Source: Bradyrhizobium septentrionale (GTDB taxonomy: Bacteria; Pseudomonadota; Alphaproteobacteria; Rhizobiales; Xanthobacteraceae). From it: DNA of 64,000 nucleotides. The stretch lies in contig NZ_CP088285.1 in the NCBI RefSeq assembly GCF_011516645.4, positions 4,482,501 through 4,546,500 of the forward strand. Direction: 5' to 3'. Under the pieces are notes generated by a model. That model was not told the origin of the DNA and searched no databases. It saw only the letters and a program-made list of their open reading frames with translations. Position 1 is the first letter of the stretch. Every line of letters starts with the position of its first letter. Positions 25,463 through 35,675 of this stretch are shown one piece after another. A program made the position numbers and the translations under genes.

Positions 25463-26285
25463 TCTAGCGGACTTAGGGGAGGGTATTTCTGCTTGGGTGT
25501 TGTCTGCACGTCACGCGCGCGCATCAGCGGTTGCCGGCATAGCGGTTGATGACGCGGAATAGTGCGCGGATGACTTTTTGGTTTGTGATCGAATCCATGT
25601 TGCACATCCAGAGATGATCATAACCGATCTATGGGGTCTGTCAGGCGAGGCAATCCTCAAATTCTAGTGGCATTTCCAATGCCCGCGCCCCATGACCACC
25701 AAATCGCGGGAGGTAATTTGGGCGCAGGATCATGGGCGCGAAGATGCGCGCCGAGACTGCCCGTAAGGCTGCCAAAGGAGGCAGCGCAGAAGGGGGACCG
25801 CGCGGAGGAGGAGTGGTCGATCCGCATATAAGGTACGGCGGGCCCCCGCGTCGCCGATGCGCGACGAAAAGCAGGGCCTGGTGCGGAAGTGATCGGCTTT
25901 GAGGGCGAGCGCCATAAACCTTAGTATAGTTTCCGTGGCCCCTTTGGATGCCGGACCCTTACCTACGTTCGATTGAGCCGCTGATCGCGATCATCTTAGC
26001 TAGGGTGTGCGGTAGCGCCCCGCTATCGCCGCCCTCCTTGGGCGTTTCCTCCCTAGACTTGGGCTGCTTGTGGCAACGCAGGCGGCCTATCTTTTTGATG
26101 CCGTCAAGGTTCGCATCAATTCCGCGCCTAGCGAACGACTCTGGATGTAGTCGATTGACCTCTGCGAGCATCTCGACTGACTATGCGTTTCGTCTTGAAG
26201 CGTGCACCCAGATGGCGCGAACGGCCAACTAAGTAAACGTCTCTGTGCGTACCTTCCCCTGAAGCGTCGCCTTCCACCGTCAACG
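25463..26285. other. Largely unassigned interval
   Basis: A 70-aa minus-strand frame at 25959-26171 (MLAEVNRLHPESFARRGIDA, NLDGIKKIGRLRCHKQPKSR) looks partly natural, and a short minus-strand frame near 25529-25603 gives MDSITNQKVIRALFRVINRY. Neither has a recognised family. Other frames are unconvincing. Confidence 0.35.
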
Positions 26286-26295
26286 TCATCAGGCC

Positions 26296-27058
26296 TTACA
26301 ACCCCGCCCTTCGCGCGGCGAGCCGTGCCAGGCCGGACCAGTCGGCGTCGCCGTCGCCTTGCGCGACGCCCTCGATGAAATGATCCCGCACCAGGCTCGC
26401 GACCGGCATCGGGACCGCCAGCGCGTCGGCTGCGGCGAGCGCCAGCCGCATGTCCTTCAACCCGAGCGACATCTTGAAGCCATCAGCGGGTTGTTTCTCG
26501 TCGGCGATGATTGGTCCGTAAGTCCGATAGACCGGCGCTGAAAACAGCGTGCTAGTCAGAATATTGAGATAACGATGCGGGTCGATACCGGATTTGCGCA
26601 CCAGCGCGAATGCCTCGCCCAGCGACTCGAGCACCGACGCGATCAGGAAATTGCCGGAGAGTTTTACCAGATTACCTCGGAGGGGCGGTTGCTGATGACA
26701 AAAGTCTCCTGACCCATCGCATCAAACAGCTGATGGCAACGCTTGAGCATCGCGTCAGCGCCGGTCGCGATGATGAAAAGCTTGGCTGCCGCCGCGGGCC
26801 GCCCGAACACAGGCGCAGCGACGTAACCCTGGCCGGCTTTGCCATGCGCCTCCGTCAGGTGATCGGACAGCCCCACGCTGATCGTGCTCATGGAAATGTG
26901 GATGGCATCGCGGCGAAGCGCGGAAAGCGCGCCGCGGTCTCCGAACTCGACGCCCTCAACGGTCGCGTCGTCGGCGAGCATCGTGATGAGAATTTCGTCT
27001 TGGCAGGCATCGGCAACGCGCTCGGCGATTTTCGCGCCCTCGCGCGCCAGGGCTTCAA
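26296..27058 (-). pseudogene. 3-hydroxyisobutyrate dehydrogenase-like oxidoreductase, broken
   Basis: The upstream frame gives IAERVADACQDEILITMLAD, IHISMSTISVGLSDHLTEAH and VAAPVFGRPAAAAKLFIIAT, the NAD-binding domain of the HIBADH/6-phosphogluconate dehydrogenase superfamily (STIS motif). The downstream frame continues VKLSGNFLIASVLESLGEAF, where the K of GNxxIA lies, and GFKMSLGLKDMRLALAAADA to AARRAGL. A frameshift lies near 26660. The N-terminal GxGxMG segment is missing because an IS6 fragment replaces it at 27059. Confidence 0.82.
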
Positions 27059-27549
27059 TCGCCGTACGAACGGAGCTTATCCGTGATCATCACGCCACGC
27101 GCGGCGGCGTGCCGGCAGATTTCAAGAGCTTCTTCATGAGCCGCTGCGCAGCGCGCGAGTCTCTTCGGCGCTGGATCAAGACGTCGAGAACGAAGCCATT
27201 CTGATCGACAGCGCGCCAGAGCCAATGTTGTGCGCCCGCGATCGAGATAACGACTTCGTCCAGATGCCATTTGTCACCGCGAGCGGGTGCGCGCTGGCGG
27301 ATCCGATCGGAGAACGGCTTGCCGAATTTCCGCCCCACTGGCGCACGGTGTCATAGGTCACGCCAATGCCACGCGCCGCCAGGATTTCCTCGACCATGCG
27401 CAAGCTTAAGGGAAACCGGAAATACAACCAAACGGCACAGCTGATCACTTCCGGTGGGAAGTGATGGCGGAGATAAAGAGGGTCCCGGGCGGTCGGCATG
27501 CCGGTTGTCTACCCCATCGGTCGCTCCAATTCGTTAACTTGACGGTGCC
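27059..27549 (-). pseudogene. IS6-family transposase, N-terminal fragment with IS end
   Basis: Reads MPTARDPLYLRHHFPPEVIS, AVWLYFRFPLSLRMVEEILA and WHLDEVVISIAGAQHWLWRA, with the DDE segment up to ITDKLRSYG, then abruptly joins the dehydrogenase pseudogene. A frameshift lies near 27340. The IS end ttaacttgacggtgcc finishes at 27549. The missing C-terminal third corresponds to the fragment at 10964-11330, and both share about 25 bases at the break. Confidence 0.85.
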
Positions 27550-28160
27550 GGTTGGGGGGGAGCCTACAAGCGTTGGCAGGCGACGAACTCCACGAGTTAA
27601 GGTATTCTGGAGAAAACTCGGTCGCGCATCTCCGCGCAAAGCCGGGACACCGACCAGATCAAGGAGATCACGGATGGCCCACAAGAAACTGGTCAATCAG
27701 AGCGGGCTGCTGCTTACAGTGTTGCTCATCACGCGTGTTGGCTCGGAGCCCAACCAGTCCGTGACGACGCGCGGCAGCAGCTGGGATAACGTGCTGAACA
27801 CACATGACACGCTGCCCTCAGCGGAGCGGGCGGCTTGAACGTGGTGGGCTCGAATACGTAACCGCGGTCCACGGCGCTACGACCACCGACTCTCTACGGC
27901 CTAAACGCCGCCGGCAGTTTGATGGAAGCTCCCGTCGGCGACCAACGCCTCCCGGAAATCCTACGCTTTGTCGTGCTTGGACATCGTCCCCTCTCTGTGA
28001 TCACTTCCAGACAGTGCGTCGCCGCCAGTTAAGCCTGTGGTCAGGCATAGGCACAAGCGAATCCCATTAAAGAGATCGTCAACCACGACTATCGCAAGCC
28101 CAGAGAAGCCGGGAACGGACCGGCGCTTCCCCACATGATGCTCCGGTCCCTATCCAATTC
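27550..28160. other. No gene recognised
   Basis: Several medium frames exist but none has persuasive composition or a known motif. The segment lies between an IS end and an aminotransferase remnant and is probably scrambled pseudogene material. Confidence 0.4.
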
Positions 28161-28161
28161 T

Positions 28162-28671
28162 GAACCGATGATGTGACGCCGACCATTGTTGCCCAGGCGA
28201 TCATAATGAATGACTACATGTTCGAACCAATCGCGGACGAGAGCAATAAGGTTGGACTGCTGGCTCATGGCTTCACGGGCGGGGTCACCCGGTCGGAGCC
28301 GCCGTTGCGCTCGAAAACCTCAAACTCATCGAGGAGCGGGGTCTGATTGCGAACGTTGGCCGCATCGGGCCCTACATGCAGGGGCTGCGCACGCTCGTTG
28401 ACCATCCACTCGTTGGGGAGGTCCGCGGCGTTGGCCTTATTGCGGCAATCGAGCTGGTGCTGGACAAGAAACGGAAAGTCGCCGCTACTACTCCGGGCGA
28501 CGTTGGCAGCATCGCGAGCCGGTTGCTGCACGAGCGAGGGATCATCGTGCGGAATGTAGACGATGCATTGTCGATTTGCCCACCTCTGATCGTCAACAAG
28601 GATCAAATCGACGAGCTCGTCAACGGGATCACGGGCATGCTCCACGATCTTAAGGCGACTGTAGTTAATTG
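28162..28671 (+). pseudogene. Class III aminotransferase, C-terminal fragment
   Basis: Reads TIVAQAIIMNDYMFEPIADE and SNKVGLLAHGFTG, then in the next frame GHPVGAAVALENLKLIEERG, VRGVGLIAAIELVLDKKRK and RGIIVRNVDDALSICPPLIV. This is the C-terminal third of omega-aminotransferases (HGFTYxGHPxxxA). The frameshift is at about 28280. The PLP lysine and everything upstream are absent. The last codons are interrupted by IS66; they resume at 31274 (gttaattgtcgcgagcctcactaa), which would give the original end ...VVNCREPH. Confidence 0.82.
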
Positions 28672-28749
28672 GTATCCCTCCATTGAGGGCCGCCTTGTTT
28701 GACGGACGCGAGCGCTGCAGGTCCTAGGGGTAATCCTAGGAGAAGCGCT

Positions 28750-29151
28750 ATGACGATTTCGCGGGCAGAGGTGATCACATCGGTCGAGCGGCGGCGTCGG
28801 TGGTCACAGGATGAGAAGGAACGGCTAGTTGCAGCATCGTTCGAGCCCGGAGCCACTGTTTCCGAGGTGGCTCGCATGGCCGGCCTTCATGTGAGCCAGC
28901 TGTTCAGGTGGCGCAAAGAGCTTTGCAAGCACGGTGAAACGAGTGTAGCGCCGTTGGTGCCGGTCGAGATTGGGCCGTCTGTGCCGCCGCGGGATGTGGC
29001 CGAAGCGCCATTGACGACGGCGCCGGCGCGTCGACGGAGGAGCCAGGGCATCATCGAGATTGATCTCGGTAGCGGACACCGCATCCGGGTCGACGGTGAC
29101 GTTGATGGAGACGCGCTGCGGCGAGTTCTCGATGCCCTGGTGCGCCGATGA
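28750..29151 (+). CDS. tnpA: IS66 TnpA
   Basis: A 133-aa protein from ATG 28750: [40 protein letters not shown] and [17 protein letters not shown] form the helix-turn-helix region; the end is [19 protein letters not shown]. An in-frame start 51 bases upstream is less likely because ctaggagaagcgct precedes the chosen ATG. It overlaps tnpB by 4 bases. Confidence 0.92.
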   Translation: MTISRAEVITSVERRRRWSQDEKERLVAASFEPGATVSEVARMAGLHVSQLFRWRKELCKHGETSVAPLVPVEIGPSVPPRDVAEAPLTTAPARRRRSQGIIEIDLGSGHRIRVDGDVDGDALRRVLDALVRR

Positions 29152-29495
29152 TCCCGGTTCCGACAGGCGCGCGAGTGTGGCTCGCGACAGGCTACACGGA
29201 TATGCGCAGAGGCTTTCCGTCGTTGGCACTCCAAGTGCAGGAGGTGTTGCGCAAAGACCCGCTCAGCGGTCATCTGTTCGTCTTCCGCGGTCGCCGCAGC
29301 GATCTTGTGAAGATGATCTGGCACGATGGCCAGGGAGCATGCTTGTTTACCAAAAGACTCGAGAGAGGAAGGTTCATCTGGCCATCGGTTGCCGGTGAAT
29401 CGGTAACGATCTCTCCGGCGCAATTGAGCTATCTGTTGTCCGGGATCGATTGGCGCAACCCTCAAGAAACCCAGCGTCCGACGCGGGTCGGTTAG
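29148..29495 (+). CDS. tnpB: IS66 TnpB
   Basis: A 115-aa protein: [60 protein letters not shown] and [15 protein letters not shown]. Length and all conserved blocks are normal. It is coupled to tnpA by a 4-base overlap. Confidence 0.94.
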   Translation: MIPVPTGARVWLATGYTDMRRGFPSLALQVQEVLRKDPLSGHLFVFRGRRSDLVKMIWHDGQGACLFTKRLERGRFIWPSVAGESVTISPAQLSYLLSGIDWRNPQETQRPTRVG

Positions 29496-29542
29496 TCGTT
29501 TTGCAGGTTTGAATCTGCTGCTTGATCTGATTCAATGGCTTC

Positions 29543-31195
29543 GTGATATCAAAGCCGGACGATCTTCCATCGGACCTTGTCAGTGCCCTGGCGGCGCTGC
29601 AGGCCGAGCGTGAGGCGCGGCTGCGAGCTGAGGCGATGGCTGCCAGCGCGCAGGCGGAGCTGTCGAACAACGAGGCGCTGGTCGCGCATCTCGAGCTGCG
29701 GATCGAGAAGCTCAAACGCGAACTGTACGGGCAGCGCTCCGAGCGCACGGCGCGGCTGCTCGAGCAGTTGGAACTGGAGCTCGAAGACCTCGTCGCCACG
29801 GCGAGCGAGGATGAGCTTGCGGCGCAGGCCGCAGCGGCGAAGACGCAGAACGTCCGCCCCTTCACGCGCAAGCGGCCGGTGCGCAAGCCTTGGCCGGACG
29901 ACATCGAACACGAGCGCGTCGTCATTGACGCTCCGACGAGCTGCGCCTGCTGCGGCGGATCGCGGCTGGCGAAGGTCGGCGAGGATGTGACCAAGACGCT
30001 GGAGGAGATCCCGCGTCGCTTCAAGGTCATCGAGACAGTGCGCGAGAAGTTCACCTGCCGCGATTGCGAGAAGATCAGCCAGCCGCCTGCGCCGTTCCAT
30101 GCCACGCCGCGCGGCTTCATCGGCCCACAATTGCTGGCGACGATCCTGTTCGACAAGTTCGGCATGCATATCCCGCTCAACCGCCAGAGTGCGCGCTTTA
30201 AGGCCGAGAGGATCGATTTGCCGCTGTCGACGCTGGCCGACCAGGTCGGCCACGGGACCTTCGCCGTCATGCCACTCTTCCACTTGATCGAACGCCATGT
30301 GCTCGCTGCTGAGCGCCTTCATGGCGATGACACCACCATCCGTATCCTGGCGAAGGGCAAGTGCACGACCGGGCGGATCTGGACTTATGTGCGGGATGAC
30401 CGGCCCTTTGCCGGGCCTGCGCCGCCGGCGGCGGTCTATTACGCCTCGAGCGACCGACGAGGCGAGCATCCGCAGAAGCATCTGGCCGCCTTCGCCGGCA
30501 TCCTGCAAGCCGATTGCTACAACGGCTTCGAGCCGCTGTTCGACCCGCAGAAGAAGGTGCTGCCGATTACGCCGGCGTTTTGCTTCGCCCATGCGCGGCG
30601 GGGCTTCTTCGAGCTGGCTGACATCGAGAAGAATGCCCGGGAAGGCAAGAGAGGTAAACCGGTCTCTCCGATCGCGCTGGAGGCGGTCAGGCGCCTGGAT
30701 GTGTTGTTCGAGATCGAGCGCGCCATTAACGGCTGCGGCGCCGAAGAGCGGCGCGCCGTGCGCCAGGAAAAGAGCAAGCCGCTCCTCGGGGACATGCACG
30801 CCTGGTTGCTGCGTGAGCGCGAAACCCTCTCTCGCTCCTCCGAGGTCCTGAAGCCTATGAATTACATGCTCAGGCGCTGGGACGACTTCGCCCGCTTCCT
30901 CGACGATGGCAGGATCTGCTTGACCAACAATTGTGCTGAGCGCGCATTGAGAGGCATCGCCTTGGGAAGGCGCAACTGGACCTTCGCCGGCAGCCAGCGT
31001 GGTGCCGACCGTGCCGCCATCATGCTGACGATGATCACGACCTGTCGTCTCAACGACGTCGATCCGAAAGCCTGGCTCGCCGACGTCCTCGCCCGTATCG
31101 CCGATCTTCCCGCATCGCGTCTGCACGAATTGCTGCCCTGGGAATGGAAGCTCCTGCGCCAAGCCGACAAGCCCGCCGATCAGCAGGCCGCCTGA
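29543..31195 (+). CDS. tnpC: IS66 transposase TnpC
   Basis: A 550-aa transposase with an N-terminal coiled coil (LRAEAMAASAQAELSNNEAL), zinc block CACCGGSRLAKVGEDV and FTCRDCEKISQPPAPF, DDE core ERLHGDDTTIRILAKGK, GILQADCYNGFEPLF and CFAHARRGFFELADI, and the end block ICLTNNCAERALRGIALGRR. It is uninterrupted. The long minus-strand frame across the same interval is its antisense shadow. Confidence 0.94.
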   Translation: MISKPDDLPSDLVSALAALQAEREARLRAEAMAASAQAELSNNEALVAHLELRIEKLKRELYGQRSERTARLLEQLELELEDLVATASEDELAAQAAAAKTQNVRPFTRKRPVRKPWPDDIEHERVVIDAPTSCACCGGSRLAKVGEDVTKTLEEIPRRFKVIETVREKFTCRDCEKISQPPAPFHATPRGFIGPQLLATILFDKFGMHIPLNRQSARFKAERIDLPLSTLADQVGHGTFAVMPLFHLIERHVLAAERLHGDDTTIRILAKGKCTTGRIWTYVRDDRPFAGPAPPAAVYYASSDRRGEHPQKHLAAFAGILQADCYNGFEPLFDPQKKVLPITPAFCFAHARRGFFELADIEKNAREGKRGKPVSPIALEAVRRLDVLFEIERAINGCGAEERRAVRQEKSKPLLGDMHAWLLRERETLSRSSEVLKPMNYMLRRWDDFARFLDDGRICLTNNCAERALRGIALGRRNWTFAGSQRGADRAAIMLTMITTCRLNDVDPKAWLADVLARIADLPASRLHELLPWEWKLLRQADKPADQQAA

Positions 31196-31297
31196 CCTTC
31201 ACGCAAACGCCATCATAGAGCTCGCCGTACCCGCGCGCATGCGTCCATCACGCGGTCCTCGTCGTATGCGTACGTTAATTGTCGCGAGCCTCACTAA

Positions 31298-32340
31298 CGT
31301 TCACTCAACCCCGTTAGTGCGCCTCAAGTCCGATTGCCTGGACAGATCCACCAATGATCGATACACGGCGCATAACGCGCATGCATTTGCCCGATCAAAC
31401 CGGTGCTTCCGCAAATCCGCGGCGCAGTCGAAGTCGCGTAACAACTATAGGGCGAGATCGACGGCGCGAGATGCAGACGCCCGGAAGGCATGACCCTCAT
31501 CGCTGCGAATCACGATGGCCTGCTTTTCGCAGCAGGAGGCGTTGACGATCGCTGGGCCTCGCTCTCGATCAAGGCAAACGGGATGGATTTATCTCGGTTG
31601 GCACAATGGCGACGACAGCATCTACGCCACAAGGTCGACCAGGGCTTGGACCACGCCTCAGCCGCCGACCTCGAAGCGGCTGATCCGGAAGACGCAGTCC
31701 CTGCTTTCAAGCGACCGCCCTAAAAGGAAGCTTGAGCCGAAGCTTCTCGCGAGAACGAGTACCGGGCCAAGTCGGCCGAGGGAACGGTACGATACCATTC
31801 TTCAAGGACTTGCGAGAGTTCCCCGAGATCATGCCGCTTGCTTGCGGCCCAGGTAAAGAGGGTGACTTTTCTAGATTGGCCTCGGTCCCGGCAGCCATGT
31901 GGTATTGCACTTTCAGCGAAGCCTCTTGGCCGGCTCGGGCAGCTCATGCCAGCCGCCGGACAGCCAGCGGCAACTTGTAGGCGGTGGTCTCGAAGTGCCC
32001 GAATGAATGTTTTTGATGAACTCGTCACCCCGTCGAATGAACCATAGCCATCGCGTTTGCCACAATCAGGCGCAATGCCTTTCAAGCTCGAAGCCGTCTC
32101 GCTGCAGCTCCCCGATACTGCTATGCGTTTTCATTTGCTCTTCCTCTCTTTGAGGTGGGCGCCGTTCGCTTTGATACCCGGATCATTCTCCAACCGCTTA
32201 CCGCATGAGTTCGCGCGCCTGCGGCTCAATTGCAGGCGGCTCTCAAGCGGAGAACGAATTGTATACAGAGTCGGCCGTGCCATTCCTTCCTCCACTTGGT
32301 TCGAGGTCTAAACCGCGATCTAACTCAGAACTTTGCCTGA
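31298..32340. other. No gene recognised
   Basis: Frames up to 120 codons exist on both strands but show shadow-like composition (high Arg/Ser/Ala) and no motif. It may be decayed intergenic DNA. Confidence 0.45.
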
Positions 32341-32343
32341 AGA

Positions 32344-32370
32344 GGGCCGCGGTAACCCTGGCGGCCCTTT
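32344..32370 (+). terminator. Hairpin with T-run, terminator-like
   Basis: gggccgc (32344-32350) pairs with gcggccc (32361-32367) around a 10-base loop and is followed by ttt. It could end transcription on the plus strand. No clear upstream gene is assigned, so its role is uncertain. Confidence 0.4.
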
Positions 32371-32619
32371 CTGGCTGCGGGTGGTGCTCGAAATGAGGAA
32401 GTGGCGATGTTCGAGCTCTCACAAATGTTGTCAGCTTTGACCTGACATCAACAAGCGACGCGATGCCCAACAGAGGACTGTAGTGCTTGCAGAAATCGCG
32501 CCTTTCAGTCCGGCACGTCGCTTGCTTTGTTCACACCACGATCACACCGTGACGAGAGGACGATGTGGAGAATGCTGTCTCGAGTTCACGAGGTGTTAAT
32601 TACGATGGTCGTGGCGCTG

Positions 32620-33545
32620 CGTCATTGCTGCGCTTTCTCGAATCGAGAGAGCGCTCGGCTACGATATCTATCTTACGATCGTGCGCGACTGCCGGCTGCT
32701 GCTTCCGGTCGCCGCACCGTTCTCCACCGCAGCGCTCTTCGCAGCCCACGTGCTCGCGAGCTTTCTGCTGCTCGTGCCGTTATTCGCCAGCGTGGTCTTC
32801 GCGGAAGCACTGTTGGCGCTCTATGGCACTGCGATGGCGGCGGTGCACGTCATCCGCGCGGACAACGATCCACGGCCGGGAGCTGCAGATCACCACTAAA
32901 GCGCTGGTCGCCATCTCGGCGGCAGCCTCTTTCTTATCGGCGGCGGCCCCATGGCTCGGCCAAACATTTGTCATGAGGCTGCTCGCGTCGTTCATCGTCA
33001 AGCTGTTGCGTGCCGTGTGCAAGAAGCTGTTGCAAATCCTCTCATCGGTCGGCATAGCGGAGAACGCTTGGCTCGATATTGTGGTGGCGAGGGACGATCT
33101 TACCGAGCATCGCGTCTTCGTAGCCCAGTGCAGGCTGCAGAATTCTCCCAGAGAGCTGTCGAAAGAGCTCGGCATCGCATTCCGTGGCAGCCGCTTGCCG
33201 TACGGAGCACTGGTCGTCGGTGCCGGGGTAGTACGCGCCAAAAGGCTGATCAACAACCGTCAGCAGTTCGCAAGTCTGCTCGATGGCTGCGATCTCCGGG
33301 TTGCGCTGGTGCAATATTATCTCAGCGTGGTGCGCTCCACCCACTCGCGGCCGACCATTGTCGAGCTGGATGTCGAACATCCTCATCAACAAGCGATAGA
33401 CGCCTGCGATCGCGGGAGCGAGGCGGCATTTCGCCGTTCCGCGCAGGCGGGTCGAGCGCCGCTCGCTCTCAGCCCTATGGTAAAGTCCCTGGTCGATGGC
33501 GCGGCGCTCCCTTTCGACCGCTGCGGCAGGGCGGCAAGCCCATAA
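32620..33545 (+). other. Uncertain coding region (competing frames)
   Basis: One plus frame (about 32650-32899) gives a hydrophobic stretch, LLLPVAAPFSTAALFAAHVL and ASFLLLVPLFASVVFAEALL, like one or two membrane segments. Another plus frame (to 33545) gives KLLQILSSVGIAENAWLDIV and LVQYYLSVVRSTHSRPTIVE, while the opposite strand (33042-33878) is also open with QPFGAYYPGTDDQCSVRQAA. I cannot decide which, if any, is real. No family is recognised. Confidence 0.3.
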
Positions 33546-33714
33546 GACCGAAAAGGCTGACAAGGCGAATTGCGAATACTGCGCGACTGCACCCTTCAGG
33601 GATTCTTGTGCTCCTGCTGCGGCTGCAGTGTGTCCACCAAGGGCGGGGCCCGCAAAAGTGCGGTGGCGCGGCAGATCAATCGCGCGTGCTAAACAGCGAA
33701 AGAGGGAGTGAGGG

Positions 33715-34863
33715 ATGCGTGCTTGCGAAATCGCCGTCGTCGGCCTCGGCCTGATAGGGAGTTCTGCGTTCCATGCGCTGGTGCGTCGTGGGGCCGACGT
33801 GCTCGGATTCGACCCTCTTGTCTTGGGCGAGGCTCGCGGCTCGTCGCATGGCTCATGCCGAGTGTACCGACGCTTCAATTTCGAGAGCGCGGCTTACACG
33901 GAGCTTAGCGATGCTGCCCTCAAGGGATGGCGGATGTTGGAGGCCGCCAGCGGACGAACAATCCTCATGCCGACCCACGTACTCGAAGCAGGACCTCCCG
34001 GATCGAAGATGGTGGCCGACTCCCGCGCCGCCGCGCTCAAGGACGCCGTCCCCGGTCCGGTCACGGGAGCGGAAGCAAACGCCGCATTTCCCGCGTTCCG
34101 GCTTCCGGATAATTGGGATGTGGTCGTCCAGGAAAGCGGCGGGATCCTGTTGGCCGAAGCGGCGATCCGCGCGTTTCGCGAAGGCGCCGAACACCGCATC
34201 ATTCTGGCTCCGGCCCGAATACGGCCGGTGGCCGCCGGCATCCGTATTTCAATGCCCCGAGAGGTAATCTTGGCCGAGAGGGCCATCATTGCTGCAGGAC
34301 CGTGGATTGCCGGGCTAATCCCGGGACTCGCACGACACTTAAAGATCACCCGACAAACGGTCGGTTGGTTCAAGCCGGCCAAACCCGAATTGGTGCGTTA
34401 CGGCGAGTTTCCGGCGTTTATTGTCGAAGGGGAGAAAGGAGTGGTCTACGGCTTTCCCGATTTCGAGGGACGAGGCGTGAAGGCTGCACAGCACGACCAA
34501 GGGCCAGTCGTGGGGGCAGACGCCTGGCACCCGCCGCCAACGGACGCAGAACTGGAGACTGTCGGATTGACACTAGCTGAATTGGTTCCCGGTGCGGCGG
34601 GGCCAATCGTCGAGCGCGATATCTGCCTCTACACGAACACGCTGCGAGCAGACCTGCAACCGGACGAGGGCAACGAATTCATCATCGATCGACTTCCGGC
34701 CGACCCCCGCATCGTCGTTGCGTCGCCTTGCTCCGGTCACGGTGCGAAGTTCGCCAGCGCGATCGGTACGATGCTCGCGGATCTGGCACTCGATGCGAAG
34801 CTGATAGCGCCGAACGCGTTTCGGCTCGACCGTTTCAGCGGCGTCGCGCCGCCAAACTCCTGA
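33715..34863 (+). CDS. FAD-dependent amine oxidase, monomeric sarcosine oxidase family
   Basis: A 382-aa protein. The N-terminal dinucleotide-binding fold EIAVVGLGLIGSSAFHAL is at residues about 4-22, followed by the family GSSHGSCRVYRRF. The C-terminal half has ERDICLYTNTLR, whose Cys (about residue 303) corresponds to the covalent FAD attachment Cys of monomeric sarcosine oxidases, then PDEGNEFIIDRLP and CSGHGAKFASAIG. Expected reaction: oxidation of an N-methyl or secondary amino acid with H2O2 release, in the cytoplasm; the substrate is unknown. Length is normal. The start has gagggagtgaggg upstream. The last 177 bases are duplicated, inverted, near the right end of the window. Confidence 0.87.
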   Translation: MRACEIAVVGLGLIGSSAFHALVRRGADVLGFDPLVLGEARGSSHGSCRVYRRFNFESAAYTELSDAALKGWRMLEAASGRTILMPTHVLEAGPPGSKMVADSRAAALKDAVPGPVTGAEANAAFPAFRLPDNWDVVVQESGGILLAEAAIRAFREGAEHRIILAPARIRPVAAGIRISMPREVILAERAIIAAGPWIAGLIPGLARHLKITRQTVGWFKPAKPELVRYGEFPAFIVEGEKGVVYGFPDFEGRGVKAAQHDQGPVVGADAWHPPPTDAELETVGLTLAELVPGAAGPIVERDICLYTNTLRADLQPDEGNEFIIDRLPADPRIVVASPCSGHGAKFASAIGTMLADLALDAKLIAPNAFRLDRFSGVAPPNS

Positions 34864-35097
34864 GACGTCAATTGGCATCCAATTCTGGAATTGCAGACAA
34901 TGGCGTAATTGCGGTCGTGGGCTCGGGCACCAATGGAGCTCCCGCAAACAACCAATTCGCATCAACTGCCATGAAGCACTATGTTGGGCCGGAAACCGCA
35001 GTGTGCGTGGTCGGCGAGACGGGGCAAGTGAGTCTTTGAAGGCCGCCCGTAATCGGTCTGTGCCGGGAATTGCCCCAGCTGATCAAGTAGCTCGCAG
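34687..35097 (+). repeat. 410-bp inverted duplication, copy 1
   Basis: From gatcgacttccggccgac to ctgatcaagtagctcgcag this segment matches the reverse complement of 63154-63563 over its whole length, with one single-base length difference (gggaattgcccc here, gggaatgcccc there). It comprises the last 59 codons of the FAD oxidase gene plus 234 bases after it. Confidence 0.92.
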
Positions 35098-35580
35098 TGT
35101 TTGTGGGTCGCGAGGGCTTCGCCCTGATCTAACGGCTGACGCTTGGCCGGCGTCGGGTTCCAGTTATTCGCCGATCGCGAACCGCGAACATACTGGGCGG
35201 AGCGGAAGGAGTTTCCGAAAGTGGCGATCAATCACACCAAATACCCTAATCAACTTCATTGGTCTTTTCGAGGCTTTTCGGCCTTGTGCACGCGCTACCC
35301 CTGCCCTGCAGTCCATTGCGGGTCTCACCTGCTTTCGAGAAGCTGACGAGGCCGCGGTCCCGTAGCTGAGCGGCATTCGCTCCGCCCAGCCTGTTCGTTC
35401 GCTAAACGTGGTCGGCCTGCCGCTATCGCAGACCGTGCCTTCGCCCCATCGTTCTCTGTATGCCGAATCAGGCCCACGCCCGCATGACGCTGTAATTGGT
35501 AAGCGGAGTTGATCAGCTTCTCTTTATAGCTCGCACGGAGACCGCCCTCCGTGGTATTATCGGGAACACCGGCTCTGCCA
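34864..35580. other. Intergenic, no gene assigned
   Basis: A frame reading SNSGIADNGVIAVVGSGTNG ends at 35039, but it overlaps the 3' end of the oxidase in another frame and is not convincing. The rest contains only short frames. Confidence 0.4.
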
Positions 35581-35605
35581 GCTTCAACATCGAGCGGGAC
35601 ATCCC
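35581..35605 (+). repeat. Solo IS256-type terminal repeat
   Basis: The sequence ttcaacatcgagcgggacat ccccc closely matches the right end of the IS256 element at 44194-45622 (ttcaacagcgatcgggacat ccccc). No transposase is attached, so it is the footprint of a lost copy. Confidence 0.65.
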
Positions 35606-35644
35606 CCAACTCGTTGGCTTCCGCGAGAAAATGCCAGCAACGCA

Positions 35645-35675
35645 AGAAGGCCGCACTTTGCCGGCGCGGCCTTCT
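35645..35675 (-). terminator. Terminator hairpin after the membrane-protein gene
   Basis: agaaggccgc (35645-35654) pairs perfectly with gcggccttct (35666-35675), with an 11-base loop. Reading the minus strand, it lies about 180 bases beyond the stop of the gene at 35858 and is followed by ttgcgttg. It is a plausible intrinsic terminator with a weak T-run. Confidence 0.5.

Larger units (their letters stand above)
28672..31273 (+). mobile_element. Intact IS66-family element
   Basis: The left end gtatccctccattgagggccgcc aligns with the inward sequence of the first IS66 in this window, and the right end is ...tatgcgtac at 31273. An exact 8-bp target duplication, gttaattg, lies at 28664-28671 and 31274-31281. 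The three genes tnpA, tnpB and tnpC are open on the plus strand. Length is 2602 bp. It is close in sequence to the copy at 216-4798. Confidence 0.92.

Noticed and set aside
29549..31162. 537-codon open frame on the minus strand
   Set aside because: Exact antisense of IS66 tnpC in a GC-rich codon frame; composition and lack of motifs mark it as a shadow.
31598..31620. tggcacaatggcgacg considered as a sigma-54 promoter
   Set aside because: The -12 element TTGC(A/T) is missing at the required spacing and no gene follows.
33042..33878. 278-codon minus-strand frame
   Set aside because: It overlaps the start of the intact FAD oxidase gene and competes with plus-strand frames; I see no motif, so it is not called as a gene.
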